A stretch of 38,846 bases of DNA from Vreelandella olivaria (GCF_023507745.1 NZ_JALPZO010000127.1:1-38846), one strand, 5' to 3'. Positions 1 through 8,186 are shown, counted from the stretch's first letter. Numbers and translations: made by a program. The notes: a model not told the origin generated them from the sequence alone.

Positions 1-116
1 CCGACCAGGCGATGAACCATCTGTTTGGCGCGGTCGTTGCCGCCTTCCTGATCAAAGCCGGCGATGGCGTTTAGGAAGTCTTGAACGTCAGGCGTGTCGA
101 AAATCTTCACGGTCAT
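1..116 (-). CDS. catA: Catechol 1,2-dioxygenase, N-terminal fragment (cut by window edge)
   Basis: The reading frame starts at ATG (116-114) and runs off the left edge after about 38 codons. The N-terminus, MTVKIFDTPDVQDFLNAIAG, resembles the start of proteobacterial catechol 1,2-dioxygenases, which cleave catechol to cis,cis-muconate using non-haem Fe(III). An AGAGGG ribosome-binding site lies upstream. It is the third gene after catB and catC, 64 bases downstream of the catC stop, so the order catB-catC-catA matches the classical operon. The catalytic Tyr/His residues lie outside the window, so the call rests on the N-terminus and on context. Confidence 0.85.
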   Translation of the reverse strand, partial: MTVKIFDTPDVQDFLNAIAGFDQEGGNDRAKQMVHRLV

Positions 117-180
117 GGGGAAACCCTCTGTTTGTTATGAGTGTTGTTGTGTCATGCGAACTGGCGTGTTCTATAAGTAA

Positions 181-471
181 TTAGCTGTCGTCGTCGCGCA
201 CCGAAGAGGGGTGACGACAGAGCGGTTTGACGCTGATCTCCATATAGGGGAACAACGGCAGATTGCTGACTAGCTCTTGCAGTTCAGCGTTGTCTTCCAC
301 ATCAAAAATGCTGACATTCGAGTAGCTGCCAGCCACTCGCCACAAGTGGCGCCACTTACCCTGGCGCTGTAAATCCTGTGAGTACGCCTTTTCGGTCGCT
401 TTAATCTTTGCCGCCTGTTCTGCTGGCATATCGGCTGGCAACTTAACGGTCATCTCTACTTGAAACAGCAT
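181..471 (-). CDS. catC: Muconolactone delta-isomerase
   Basis: This 96-residue protein is the normal CatC length and begins MLFQVEMTVKLP, typical of the family. It isomerises muconolactone to beta-ketoadipate enol-lactone in the catechol branch of the beta-ketoadipate pathway, as a cytoplasmic oligomer. An upstream in-frame ATG exists at 504, but the start at 471 is chosen because a strong AGGAGG sits just before it and the family starts at MLFQV. The C-terminus carries an acidic DDDS tail. The gene lies 51 bases downstream of catB and 64 upstream of catA on the same strand, so it is very probably cotranscribed with both. Confidence 0.96.
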   Translation of the reverse strand: MLFQVEMTVKLPADMPAEQAAKIKATEKAYSQDLQRQGKWRHLWRVAGSYSNVSIFDVEDNAELQELVSNLPLFPYMEISVKPLCRHPSSVRDDDS

Positions 472-522
472 ACGTCTCTCCTCCTGGTTCACGGGCAAAC
501 GCAACCTCTGGCTGGCACGTTG

Positions 523-1641
523 TTATTTACGTGAGTAATAAGCCAATTTATCGTCGTCTAATGTGATGCCCAGCCCCGCCCCCTGAGGCAAGTCCACCCC
601 GAACTCGGTGTAGTTGAGGGGCTCAACAACAATGTCGTCTTTCAGCAGCAGCGGGCCGAACATTTCCGTACCCCAGGTCATTTCCGGCAGTGTGGCCCAG
701 GCGTGCAGGGAGGCCGCCGTACCAATAGTGCCCTCTAGCAGGGTGCCGCCGTATAGGCCCACCCCAGCCGCTTGAGCAACATGGGCCAATTCCAGCACAC
801 CGTGAATACCACCGGATTTGGCAATTTTCAGGGCGAAGGCTCCACTGAACCCACCACACACAAGGTCCAGTCCATCACGGGCATCCTGTACGGCCTCATC
901 CGCCAGCATCGGCACATTAAAGCGGTTAGCCAAACGAACTAGCCCCGCGTGCTCACGAGCGGCAATGGGCTGCTCAATGAGTTCAATACCGGCATCCTGC
1001 AATGCCTGAACACCCCTCACTGCCGTCGCTTCATCCCATGCCTGATTCACATCAACGCGGACGCTGGCGCGATCTCCCAATGCTTCTTTGATGGCCGCCA
1101 CATGGCGTACGTCCTGATCGACCGGGTTGGCACCAATTTTCAGCTTAAAGTCGCAATGCCGACGCTGTTCTAAACGCAGTAGCGCCTCATCGATATCCTT
1201 GGCGGTATCACCGCTGGCCAGCGTCCAAAGTACGGGTAGGTGCTCTTGGCAAGCTCCGCCGAGCAGGTTGGCGACACTCAAACCCAAACGCTTGCCCTGA
1301 GCATCCAACAGCGCTGTTTCCAGCGCCGATTTGGCGATCATATTGCCCCGGGTATGCCGATTGAGACGGCGACGTAGTTGGTGAATGTTGTTAGAGGGCT
1401 GGCCGATCAGCAGAGGTGCCAGATAGGTATCAATATTGCGTTTAATGCTCTCTGGACTTTCCGGGCCATAGGCAAGGCCACCAATAGTGGTCCCTTCACC
1501 TAACCCTTCGATACCGTCGGAGTGGCGCATACGTACAATGACCATGGTCTGGCAGGCCATGGTGGTCATGGAAAGCTTATGAGGACGAATGGTCGGTAAA
1601 TCGACCAGCAGCGTCTCAATATGTTGGATGACGGTTGACAT
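523..1641 (-). CDS. catB: Muconate cycloisomerase (enolase superfamily)
   Basis: This 372-residue protein of the MR/MLE enolase superfamily cycloisomerises cis,cis-muconate to muconolactone with Mn2+. Visible residues fit the family numbering: the KLK motif at about 166-168 holds the catalytic lysine, metal ligands are D197, E223 and D248, and the second catalytic lysine is K272 in the LKIAKSGG motif. The start at 1641 (MSTVIQHIE) is preferred over 1662 because it has a GGAG-type ribosome site and fits family length. It is the first gene of the minus-strand cat operon. The usual divergent catR/catM regulator gene is absent; instead there is a BenM/CatM-like operator at 1730-1744, then a repeat fragment and a terminator for the next gene. 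Confidence 0.97.
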   Translation of the reverse strand: MSTVIQHIETLLVDLPTIRPHKLSMTTMACQTMVIVRMRHSDGIEGLGEGTTIGGLAYGPESPESIKRNIDTYLAPLLIGQPSNNIHQLRRRLNRHTRGNMIAKSALETALLDAQGKRLGLSVANLLGGACQEHLPVLWTLASGDTAKDIDEALLRLEQRRHCDFKLKIGANPVDQDVRHVAAIKEALGDRASVRVDVNQAWDEATAVRGVQALQDAGIELIEQPIAAREHAGLVRLANRFNVPMLADEAVQDARDGLDLVCGGFSGAFALKIAKSGGIHGVLELAHVAQAAGVGLYGGTLLEGTIGTAASLHAWATLPEMTWGTEMFGPLLLKDDIVVEPLNYTEFGVDLPQGAGLGITLDDDKLAYYSRK

Positions 1642-1729
1642 GGCAGCTCCGGCGTATGGCAATCATTTCACTGAATACCAGTTTGATTGGCGTTAGCAGA
1701 CGGAACCAATATTGTTTAGGTGCCTTGCC

Positions 1730-1744
1730 ATACCGAGAAGGTAT
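1730..1744. promoter_or_regulatory. CatM/BenM-type LysR operator upstream of catB
   Basis: The sequence ATACCGAGAAGGTAT is a perfect dyad with ATACC and GGTAT arms. It fits the ATAC-N7-GTAT consensus known for BenM/CatM binding in Acinetobacter ben and cat promoters. It lies 88 bases upstream of the catB ATG, a sensible distance for an activator site. An imperfect second half-site (ATAC at 1675-1678) lies nearer the gene, and an extended -10-like TGGTATTCA reads on the minus strand at about 1680-1672. Binding is inferred. The cognate regulator is not adjacent. Confidence 0.7.
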
Positions 1745-1747
1745 TAC

Positions 1748-1806
1748 CAGGCTTTGTACGAAAAGTCGGCGGGCGGTGACTAAACAAGGAAAAATCAACG
1801 AAAAAA
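1748..1806. repeat. Truncated copy of a dispersed intergenic repeat (copy A)
   Basis: The end sequence CCAGGCTTTGTACGAAAA followed by GTCGGCGGGCG and an A-rich tract matches the repeat at 33263-33409. It shares GTACGAAAAGTCG exactly and stays similar through the CAAGG-AAAA-CGA-AAAACGG blocks. Only one terminal end is present. The other half is missing and the homology stops where the terminator hairpin at 1807 begins. It looks like a decayed non-autonomous element. Confidence 0.65.
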
Positions 1807-1829
1807 CGGTGCAGCTTAAGGCTGCACCG
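1801..1829 (-). terminator. Rho-independent terminator for the esterase gene
   Basis: A perfect 9-bp stem (CGGTGCAGC paired with GCTGCACCG) with a 5-base loop is followed on the minus strand by six U residues (1806-1801). It lies 164 bases downstream of the minus-strand esterase stop and isolates that gene from the cat operator and promoter. The U-tract is made from the A-run of the repeat fragment. Confidence 0.8.
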
Positions 1830-1993
1830 CCAGCAACCAGGCGGGGCAAACGCTTACGACGATTAATCAAAGGCTCCGTGAAATTGCAGGCTTATTGCCT
1901 ATGTCTGCCAGCCTTTTCACTTCAGCTTTTGCGCTCGATAACACCTCACGCCCCAATGCTGTTGCGACAAAAGAATAATAGTTTCCCGTCACT

Positions 1994-2971
1994 TCAATCT
2001 GCGGACAGCTTCTCGACGAGAAACTCAGCGCCAACTGATAGTGCGGAGTCTCCACTTGGGCTTGTTTCCTGATTCTGGAAAAACTGCAGGAAAGCATGTT
2101 CGGCCCCCTCATATACAACCACCTTGGCCTCACCACCCACGTTATTCAGTGCTGCCACATAATCCCTGGCTTCATCCAGCAGTGGGTCCAGACTACCCAC
2201 TATAATAAGAGTGGGCGGCAGGTCATGGTGATCACCCCAAAGCGGTGCCACAAGAGGGTCATAGTGGCTTGTTCCTTCCGGTACATAGGCTTCAATAACT
2301 CTGGAATTAATCTCTCTGGTAGGAAAATAGGTATCACCAAGCTCATTCCAAGAATCCGTATCCATTTTGTTACTCAGGGTCGGATACATTAGCAATTGTG
2401 CGGCTATCTTTGGGCCATCGCGGTCACGAGCAAGCATAGAGGTAGCAGCGGCTATATTGCCTCCCGCGCTGTCGCCGCTGACCGCGAGGCGCGTCCCATC
2501 ACCACCAAAAGAGGGAGCATTAACTGAAGCCCAGGCAACCACCGCATACACATCTTCCAAGCCACCAGGGAATGGTGTTTCAGGTGCTAGCCGGTAATCA
2601 ACGGATAGAACTGCCGCTTGCACTCGATTGGCGAGTGCGGTCATCAGTGGATCGTAAGAGTCTAAATCCCCTGCCACGAATCCTCCGCCATGCACAAAAA
2701 CAATAACCGGCAGATCAGTGGTAGCAGCATGTGCCGGCAGATAAAGGCGGGTTGGAATTTCCCGGGCTGGATCCTGGGCTGCCACTGTAATATCTCGGAT
2801 TTCACGCACGGGTTCTGCTACTCCGACCTCTTCAGTGGACGTGGCAAATTGCGCACGTAACTCTCTCGCGAATTCCAGGTTAGCTTCGGAAATACTTTGG
2901 GCATAGGCAGGTAATGCTACACACAAGCACAGTAAAATATGACAAGTCTTTAACAACAGCGTTTTAAGCAT
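1994..2971 (-). CDS. Exported alpha/beta hydrolase, hormone-sensitive-lipase (HSL) type esterase
   Basis: This 325-residue protein starts with a hydrophobic signal peptide (about residues 1-24, ending PAYAQ), so it is probably periplasmic or secreted. The HSL-family oxyanion motif HGGG is at 94-97, the nucleophile elbow GDSAGG centres on S168, and the remaining triad members are likely D262 (GSLDPLLDEA) and H292 (GAEHAF). Such enzymes hydrolyse short acyl or aryl esters; the substrate here is unknown. The start at 2971 has an AGAGG site and gives the clean signal peptide, unlike an upstream ATG at 3004. It sits between the cat operon and a second esterase, so a role in releasing aromatic acids from esters is plausible but inferred. 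A hairpin terminator at 1801-1829 ends its transcript. Confidence 0.88.
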   Translation of the reverse strand: MLKTLLLKTCHILLCLCVALPAYAQSISEANLEFARELRAQFATSTEEVGVAEPVREIRDITVAAQDPAREIPTRLYLPAHAATTDLPVIVFVHGGGFVAGDLDSYDPLMTALANRVQAAVLSVDYRLAPETPFPGGLEDVYAVVAWASVNAPSFGGDGTRLAVSGDSAGGNIAAATSMLARDRDGPKIAAQLLMYPTLSNKMDTDSWNELGDTYFPTREINSRVIEAYVPEGTSHYDPLVAPLWGDHHDLPPTLIIVGSLDPLLDEARDYVAALNNVGGEAKVVVYEGAEHAFLQFFQNQETSPSGDSALSVGAEFLVEKLSAD

Positions 2972-3385
2972 TACATACCTCTCATAGGTTTTGATCATCA
3001 ACATGGTACCGAGTGGAGTTAGAGCGCTCTTTTAACATCACCTCATAGTGCTTCAAAACTCATTTAATCAATAGATTCTTACACTTTTTTCGAATGAATG
3101 CAGCGTCCCTCCTCGGCAGCATCAATACAGCTCAACTGTAGACTGAGAGTCAACTCTGAATAATATTTTTGCCCATTTATCAACCAATAGTTATAGATTA
3201 TAATGCCAGCAATGGCTTCTCTATCTTAACAATGCGATTAAACACAGGACTTAGAGGAACGTTAAACAACCCAATCGGCAAGTTTATAGCTTGTATCTTA
3301 CTTGTCTCCTTACGTTAAAAGTAAACCTGCCCTTTTAGTGCGTCTATTGCTTTAATTTCTTACCTATAATGGATGCGAGAAACCT
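2972..3385. promoter_or_regulatory. AT-rich divergent intergenic region with candidate promoter
   Basis: These 414 bases hold no convincing gene and are clearly more AT-rich than their flanks. A plus-strand promoter candidate is TTATCA (3177-3182), a 16-base spacer, and a perfect TATAAT (3199-3204), about 180 bases before the esterase start at 3386. A second perfect TATAAT lies at 3365-3370 but has no good -35 partner. The palindrome AGAGCGCTCT is at 3021-3030, just upstream of the minus-strand esterase. Function is inferred from consensus only. Confidence 0.4.
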
Positions 3386-4354
3386 ATGAGCCAGAAAATC
3401 TCTTCAATTAACCAAGATACCTTTTACGTGCCCAGTGGGATAGTCAGCACTGTTATGCCTGACTTTATCTGCCCCCCCACGCTGCCCAAGAAAGATCACG
3501 AAGCCTACCGCTTAGCACTCAAAGGTGACGAACCCTATCGCTTGGGCGAAGACTCGCTACCACAGACAGGCACTCCCAAGGGAACACTGACCAAAGGGCA
3601 TCATGTCAGTAAGGCTATATACCCAGGTGTCGCTCGCGATTACTGGCTGTATGTTCCGGCCCAATACTCTCCAAAGCAGCCAGCGAACCTCATTGTTTTT
3701 CAGGATGGTGGATTTTATCTCGGGCCTGAAATGCAGGCTAATAACGTGTTGGACAACCTGATTCATTCGGCAGAAATACCCCCAACCATCGCGCTGTTTG
3801 TTCAACCAGGAGATAAAGGCCCGGGTACTCCGATTTTGGGTGGAAATGACAATCGCAGTATTGAGTATGACCCTATTAACGGGGACTACGCTCGCTATCT
3901 AGAGGAAGAGCTACTGGTTGAAATCGAAAAAGAGCATGTTTTGACGCAAGATCCTCGTCGCCGGGCAGCGGTTGGCATCAGTTCAGGTGGCATCTGTGCA
4001 TTTACACTTGCCTGGATGCGCCCCGACCTGTTTGGCGGGGTGATCAGTCACTGTGGCAGCTTCATGGATATACGTGGTGGGCATAACTACCCCTTCTTGA
4101 TACGCAAAAATGAGCAAAAAGATATCAAGGTATTCCTGCAAACGGGCCAGAAAGATATCAATGGCATTTTTGGTGATATTCGACTGGCAAACCAGGCGAT
4201 GGCCGCTGCACTGGAGTATCGTGAGTATGATTTTCACTTCGAATTTGGCGAAGGTGGCCACAACCTGATGCATGGCGGCGCCATTTTTCCTGATACGCTG
4301 CGTTGGTTGTGGTCAGGTACTGGCCCCTATGCCGAAAAAAAGCCCTATAAATGA
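3386..4354 (+). CDS. Cytoplasmic esterase, esterase-D / enterochelin-esterase-like fold
   Basis: This 322-residue protein has no signal peptide. The central part (about residues 75-300) matches the putative-esterase (PF00756-like) alpha/beta hydrolase family: DYWLYVPAQY near 85-94, an FQDGGFYLG strand-turn near 105-113, the nucleophile motif GISSG with S199, and a C-terminal GEGGHN with likely catalytic H292. Members include enterochelin esterases, S-formylglutathione hydrolases and feruloyl esterases, so the substrate cannot be fixed. The ribosome site before ATG 3386 is weak. The gene is divergent from the exported HSL-type esterase and precedes a TetR regulator. An aromatic ester substrate would fit the salicylate and catechol genes nearby, but this is inference. 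Confidence 0.8.
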   Translation: MSQKISSINQDTFYVPSGIVSTVMPDFICPPTLPKKDHEAYRLALKGDEPYRLGEDSLPQTGTPKGTLTKGHHVSKAIYPGVARDYWLYVPAQYSPKQPANLIVFQDGGFYLGPEMQANNVLDNLIHSAEIPPTIALFVQPGDKGPGTPILGGNDNRSIEYDPINGDYARYLEEELLVEIEKEHVLTQDPRRRAAVGISSGGICAFTLAWMRPDLFGGVISHCGSFMDIRGGHNYPFLIRKNEQKDIKVFLQTGQKDINGIFGDIRLANQAMAAALEYREYDFHFEFGEGGHNLMHGGAIFPDTLRWLWSGTGPYAEKKPYK

Positions 4355-4557
4355 TGCGTGATTGACAACAAAAGGATGATATGGAACCCGTCTTACTGAA
4401 CCCAGATATGGAGTGACAGCCCCCTGCCTGGTAACCGCTGGAGCGCGCACCGCTTAGTAGCAAACTGGTAACTGCCTCGTTCGTGTGGCATGGTTTCCTC
4501 CTACCTGCGATACCCGGCTTGGGTAATAAAGCTGTCTTTACTTATTTTGACTGGCCC

Positions 4558-5112
4558 ATGACTGAAACCCGAAAAGAACGACGCGATGTGGTGCGCCACC
4601 GCAATACGATTCTGGACGCTGCCGAGCGTGTTTTCGCCGAACATGGCGCCTTTGTACCTCTCGAACAAGTCGCCAAAGCTGCTGATGTGGGCCGAGCAAC
4701 GCTTTACCGCCACTTTCCCGACAGGCGCGCGCTTTTCCTGGGAATCTTTGAACGCACGGTTGAGCCTATCCTGAAGGAAGGGTTTGCTCTGCCTCCTGAA
4801 GATATTCTGCTGGGGGTGGTTCATAAGCTTGCGCGTGCCGCACGTAAAAGCCCCCAGATGGAAGATGCATGGCGTATTTATGTCAGCAAAGATCCTGAGC
4901 TACAGGCTCGGCGGCACAGTTTCCTGCGCCAGTTGGAGACACCGCTCGCCGATGCCAAAGCTGCCGGAAAGGTTCGTTCCGACCTCACCCTGGAGGACCT
5001 GGTTGCCGTCCTGCGTATGGCGGTCGCCGCCCAGAGCCCCCAATTGCATGATGATAGCTATCACGAGAGACTCATGAAACTTCTGCTGGAGGGCATTGGC
5101 GGCCACCACTGA
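4558..5112 (+). CDS. TetR/AcrR-family transcriptional regulator
   Basis: This 184-residue protein has an N-terminal TetR helix-turn-helix: residues about 12-60 contain ILDAAERVFAEHG, LEQVAKAADVGRATLYRHF and the FPDRRAL turn. The C-terminal helical ligand domain resembles the group often annotated SbtR-like. The start at 4558 is chosen because the MTETRKERR start places the HTH at the usual distance. A longer frame from 4483 would add 25 residues unlike the family. No clear ribosome-binding site precedes either start. The gene lies between the cytoplasmic esterase and a strong promoter with two inverted repeats before mipA (5385-5434), which are natural candidate operators. The ligand is unknown. 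Confidence 0.88.
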   Translation: MTETRKERRDVVRHRNTILDAAERVFAEHGAFVPLEQVAKAADVGRATLYRHFPDRRALFLGIFERTVEPILKEGFALPPEDILLGVVHKLARAARKSPQMEDAWRIYVSKDPELQARRHSFLRQLETPLADAKAAGKVRSDLTLEDLVAVLRMAVAAQSPQLHDDSYHERLMKLLLEGIGGHH

Positions 5113-5626
5113 TATGTAAGCGCGCCCGATCACTGGTACGTCAACAGCCCGCCATCTGCGGTGGAATCGGCTAGCCATCATTGGTCCAACTACCTTTACC
5201 CTTAGCCCTACAGAGCCATACCGCATTAGCCATCCATCCAATTTAGCGGGTGCGCCCCTCCCCTGGGCGCCCCTCCCTGGCAATGCAAACCATCCCCAGC
5301 CCCTTAAACCAGACCGTTGTTATCGTACAACGGGCATGACGGCTGCCTGTCACCCGGCCCCTTCATAGAGCATCCGAACGGCTATTGATTAAAAGTGAAT
5401 CAAAATGTATAAAGTGATCAAGATCGTATCACTTAACACATCCCAGAGGCTACACACCTGAACCGCAGCTGATACTCTTCGTTGCGGCAAAAAGGTAGCG
5501 GTGGTGTGGTGCGGTCTGAGAATCAAGCTGTTGGCACTGAAATACTGAGCTTAAGTAATCCCACTATAGAAACGTGTCTCAACACGACATACCCCTGCCC
5601 CTATTCATCCAAGGAAAAAGTCCAAA
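5113..5626. other. Gene-free stretch between TetR gene and mipA
   Basis: No coding region is convincing in these 514 bases. The notable content is the promoter/operator block at 5385-5434. From its predicted transcription start near 5420, about 200 untranslated bases precede the mipA ATG. No known riboswitch or strong terminator was recognised in that leader. Confidence 0.5.
5385..5434 (+). promoter_or_regulatory. Sigma-70-type promoter with overlapping inverted repeats, upstream of mipA
   Basis: TTGATT (5385-5390) and TATAAA (5408-5413) are separated by exactly 17 bases, a good sigma-70 promoter. The -35 hexamer is the left arm of an inverted repeat TTGATT-N7-AATCAA (5385-5403). The -10 element runs into a second one, AAGTGAT-N9-ATCACTT (5412-5434), that would cover the start site. 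This arrangement fits repression. The TetR protein encoded just upstream is the obvious candidate, but binding is inferred. Confidence 0.65.
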
Positions 5627-6394
5627 ATGAATACACAAAGCTTTGCCAATAAAGCATTTGCCTTCTCCCTATTCGTACTGTCGTTAATGCTTTTTGCTTA
5701 CCCGATGGAAGCGCGAAGCCAGGATCGGGTCATCCTTGGTGTCGGTGCGGGGATAATGCCTGTCTATCAGGGAGCAGGGGATTACCGCGTAATGCCACTG
5801 CCTGTGATCGATATCAAGCATGGCAGGTTCTTTACCAATCTCCGTAACGGTATAGGTTTCGAGCCGATAAGAACGGAGAACATCACGATCGGCAGCAGCA
5901 TCGTTTTTGTTCCGGGATATCGCAACCGCGATGTTCCAGACGGCATCGATAGCCTGTCCAGTGGCGTGGGCGGACGGCTCTTCGCAGATATACAGGCAGG
6001 CGGTTCCGTTGTTTCGTTTGGTGTGGTCAAGGTAGTTTCAGGTGGCACCGAAGGGGTCATTGCAGATGCACGTATTTCCTATCCTTTCGCACTTTCATCG
6101 CGATTCTCACTGACACCTACACTTGCCACTACCTGGGCGAACGCCAGATATAATGACCGATATTTCGGCATTACCGCTGCGGAATCTGCGGCTTCCGGTC
6201 TTCCTCAATTTTCGGCTGGCTCCGGCTTTAAAGATATCTCGGCATTACTCACGGCTTCTTACCGAATGACAGACCGGATTACGCTGAGTATGACGGGCAG
6301 CATGACATCCCTGCTCGGTGAAGTGAATGATAGCCCACTCGTGGAGGATAAGACTCAGCCCTTCGGTATGCTCACGCTAAACTACCGGATGTGA
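5627..6394 (+). CDS. MipA/OmpV family outer-membrane protein
   Basis: This 255-residue protein has an N-terminal signal peptide (about 1-32, hydrophobic core FAFSLFVLSLMLFAYP, ending near EARSQ). The mature part shows the MipA/OmpV pattern: an early GVGAGIMPVYQGAGDYRVMPLPVID block, alternating beta-strand amphipathicity and a C-terminal strand ending in an aromatic-x-x pattern (LNYRM). Family members are small outer-membrane beta-barrels, some linked to murein enzyme scaffolding and some to osmotic or solute-dependent expression. The exact role is unknown. An AAGGAAAAA ribosome site precedes the ATG. It may serve as an outer-membrane entry point for aromatic substrates of the neighbouring operon, which is inference from location. 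Confidence 0.87.
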   Translation: MNTQSFANKAFAFSLFVLSLMLFAYPMEARSQDRVILGVGAGIMPVYQGAGDYRVMPLPVIDIKHGRFFTNLRNGIGFEPIRTENITIGSSIVFVPGYRNRDVPDGIDSLSSGVGGRLFADIQAGGSVVSFGVVKVVSGGTEGVIADARISYPFALSSRFSLTPTLATTWANARYNDRYFGITAAESAASGLPQFSAGSGFKDISALLTASYRMTDRITLSMTGSMTSLLGEVNDSPLVEDKTQPFGMLTLNYRM

Positions 6395-6510
6395 AGCGCT
6401 TAAGCAGTTACCTGGGGTGCCGCACAGGTCTGTCGCTCAACAGGGATGGGCCATAGCAAGGCGGCATTCCGGGGGATACGCTTTCACCCATAGCGGATAG
6501 TGCTCTAGAG

Positions 6511-6536
6511 TTAGGGGCTTGGCTTAGGGGCTTGGC
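6511..6536. repeat. Tandem duplication of a 13-base unit
   Basis: TTAGGGGCTTGGC occurs twice head to tail in the convergent intergenic region between mipA and the aldehyde dehydrogenase gene. It lies in 281 bases without a gene and is probably a local slippage duplication. No function is proposed. Confidence 0.9.
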
Positions 6537-6675
6537 AAAGCCGCTGCTTTCTCAAGAGACGCCTATCCGCCAGCAAGTGGATATTGGGATGATGTGGATC
6601 AGAGGAGCACAGCGCTCTGTGTGGGCTTTACTACTCTACCACGGCTAATGCTTATTAGTGCATCGCGGCACGTGG

Positions 6676-8130
6676 TTACTTCTGCAGGCGAATGGCATGC
6701 TCCTCTACATACTCAGAAAGCCCTGCTTCCCCGAACTCACGGCCAATGCCACTATGCTTAATGCCACCAAACGGCATGCGTAGATCCAGTGATTCGAAGG
6801 AGTGGCTGTTAATAAAGGTGCTGCCCGCCTCAATTCGGGAAGCCAGTTGCATGCCACGCTCACTGTCCGAGGTCCAGACAGAGGAACCCAACCCGTACTC
6901 GGTATCATTCGCCCATTCGATCACCTGTTCCTCGTCATCATAGGCAATGATGGGGATTACCGGGCCAAACTGCTCGCAACAGCTTACATGGTCAGTGTGC
7001 GACGCTCCAATCACCACATGCGGCAACACATAATAGCCATCATTGCTATCGACACCATCGGCCATACGCCCCAATTCAACCACCTGGGCCGCAGATGCCT
7101 TTGCGGTATCAATCAGCTTGAGCACATTCTGGTATTGAGCCTCCGTTGCCAGGGGGCCAAAATTAACCTCCTCGCTCAGGCCGTGTCCCACCACAAACTC
7201 GTTCACCCGGTTACATAAGGCATCGACAAACTGATCATGCATGGCACGCGGCACATAGATTCGCTTAACGGCAAAGCAGATCTGACCGGAGCGTGCAAAG
7301 ATACCGGGAAGCATACGATCCAGCGTCTTTTCAATATTGGCGTCGTCCAGCACAATCGCCGGATCATTACCTCCCAGCTCCAGCGTAAGGTTCTTGATCG
7401 ACTCGGCGGTGCTTTTTATAACCGCACGCGCCGTCGCGGTACCACCGGTAAACCCAACTTTACGCACCAGCGGATGGGTGGTCAGCATTTCACCCACCTC
7501 AACGTCACCATGCACCACATTGATGACCCCAGGGGGAAAGGCTGCAGCCATACGTTGCAGTGCAATGGTTAGTGCTGCAGACGCAAAGGGGGAAGGCTTC
7601 AACACCAGAGTATTACCCGTCACCAGGGCCGGAGCCAGCTTCATCATCGTTAACACAACAGGCATATTCCAGGGAACAATCGCGGCCACAACGCCCCTTG
7701 GCTGTTTTTCAATACGAATCGTACATTGTTCGTCATCAATATTAACCGGCTCAAGGAAGGCTTCAGCCAGGCTCGCCGTATGCTGAAGTACACTTTTGCC
7801 AAGGGCAAAATCGGTCTGAGCTTCCCAAAGCACACCACCATGCTCACGTACCAGTAACGGCGCCAGCTCTTCTGCGCATTCACTCAGTATCTCGCCTGCG
7901 TTCATCATCATGTCAATACGTGCTTTCGGCTCAGCTTTTCTCCACGAAAGATAAGCCTTGTGCGCAGCCTGAATGGCTAGCTCAGCATCATCGACCGTGC
8001 CTATCGCTACATTCGCCACAACGTCCGAGAGCTTCCCCGGATCGAGATGGCTGCGATACTCGCTGGCGTCTTTTATTTCACCATCAATAAAGTGGCCAAT
8101 TTTGACAACATTTCCTTTGGCAATCGTCAT
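6676..8130 (-). CDS. Aldehyde dehydrogenase, probable (hydroxy)benzaldehyde / salicylaldehyde dehydrogenase
   Basis: This 484-residue NAD(P)+-dependent aldehyde dehydrogenase is complete. Visible active-site residues are N155 in VPWNMP, K178 in LKPS, E251 in LELGG and the nucleophile C285 in SGQICF. The general-base Glu, the Cys and the oxyanion Asn are all intact. It is the last gene of a minus-strand operon after nahG and an aryl-alcohol-type dehydrogenase (56-base gap), with an AAGGAAG ribosome site. Context points to oxidation of salicylaldehyde (as NahF) or benzaldehyde (as XylC) to the acid. The sequence alone does not separate these. Confidence 0.85.
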   Translation of the reverse strand: MTIAKGNVVKIGHFIDGEIKDASEYRSHLDPGKLSDVVANVAIGTVDDAELAIQAAHKAYLSWRKAEPKARIDMMMNAGEILSECAEELAPLLVREHGGVLWEAQTDFALGKSVLQHTASLAEAFLEPVNIDDEQCTIRIEKQPRGVVAAIVPWNMPVVLTMMKLAPALVTGNTLVLKPSPFASAALTIALQRMAAAFPPGVINVVHGDVEVGEMLTTHPLVRKVGFTGGTATARAVIKSTAESIKNLTLELGGNDPAIVLDDANIEKTLDRMLPGIFARSGQICFAVKRIYVPRAMHDQFVDALCNRVNEFVVGHGLSEEVNFGPLATEAQYQNVLKLIDTAKASAAQVVELGRMADGVDSNDGYYVLPHVVIGASHTDHVSCCEQFGPVIPIIAYDDEEQVIEWANDTEYGLGSSVWTSDSERGMQLASRIEAGSTFINSHSFESLDLRMPFGGIKHSGIGREFGEAGLSEYVEEHAIRLQK

Positions 8131-8186
8131 GTCGGCTTCCTTTCTATTTAACTGTCAGGGGGGGGTAACTTAGCTATATCAAAAGG

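Noticed and set aside
1635..2072. Plus-strand open frame across the cat operator, repeat fragment and terminator
   Set aside because: It runs through regulatory and repeat DNA and into the antisense of the esterase 3' end; the translation resembles no protein.
1994..2971. HSL-type esterase as the missing enol-lactone hydrolase (CatD/PcaD)
   Set aside because: It has a signal peptide and the HGGG motif of the HSL family, neither expected in CatD/PcaD.
6600..6625. CACAG-N4-CTGTG dyad as terminator for the aldehyde dehydrogenase operon
   Set aside because: The stem is only 5 bp and there is no U-tract on the minus strand.
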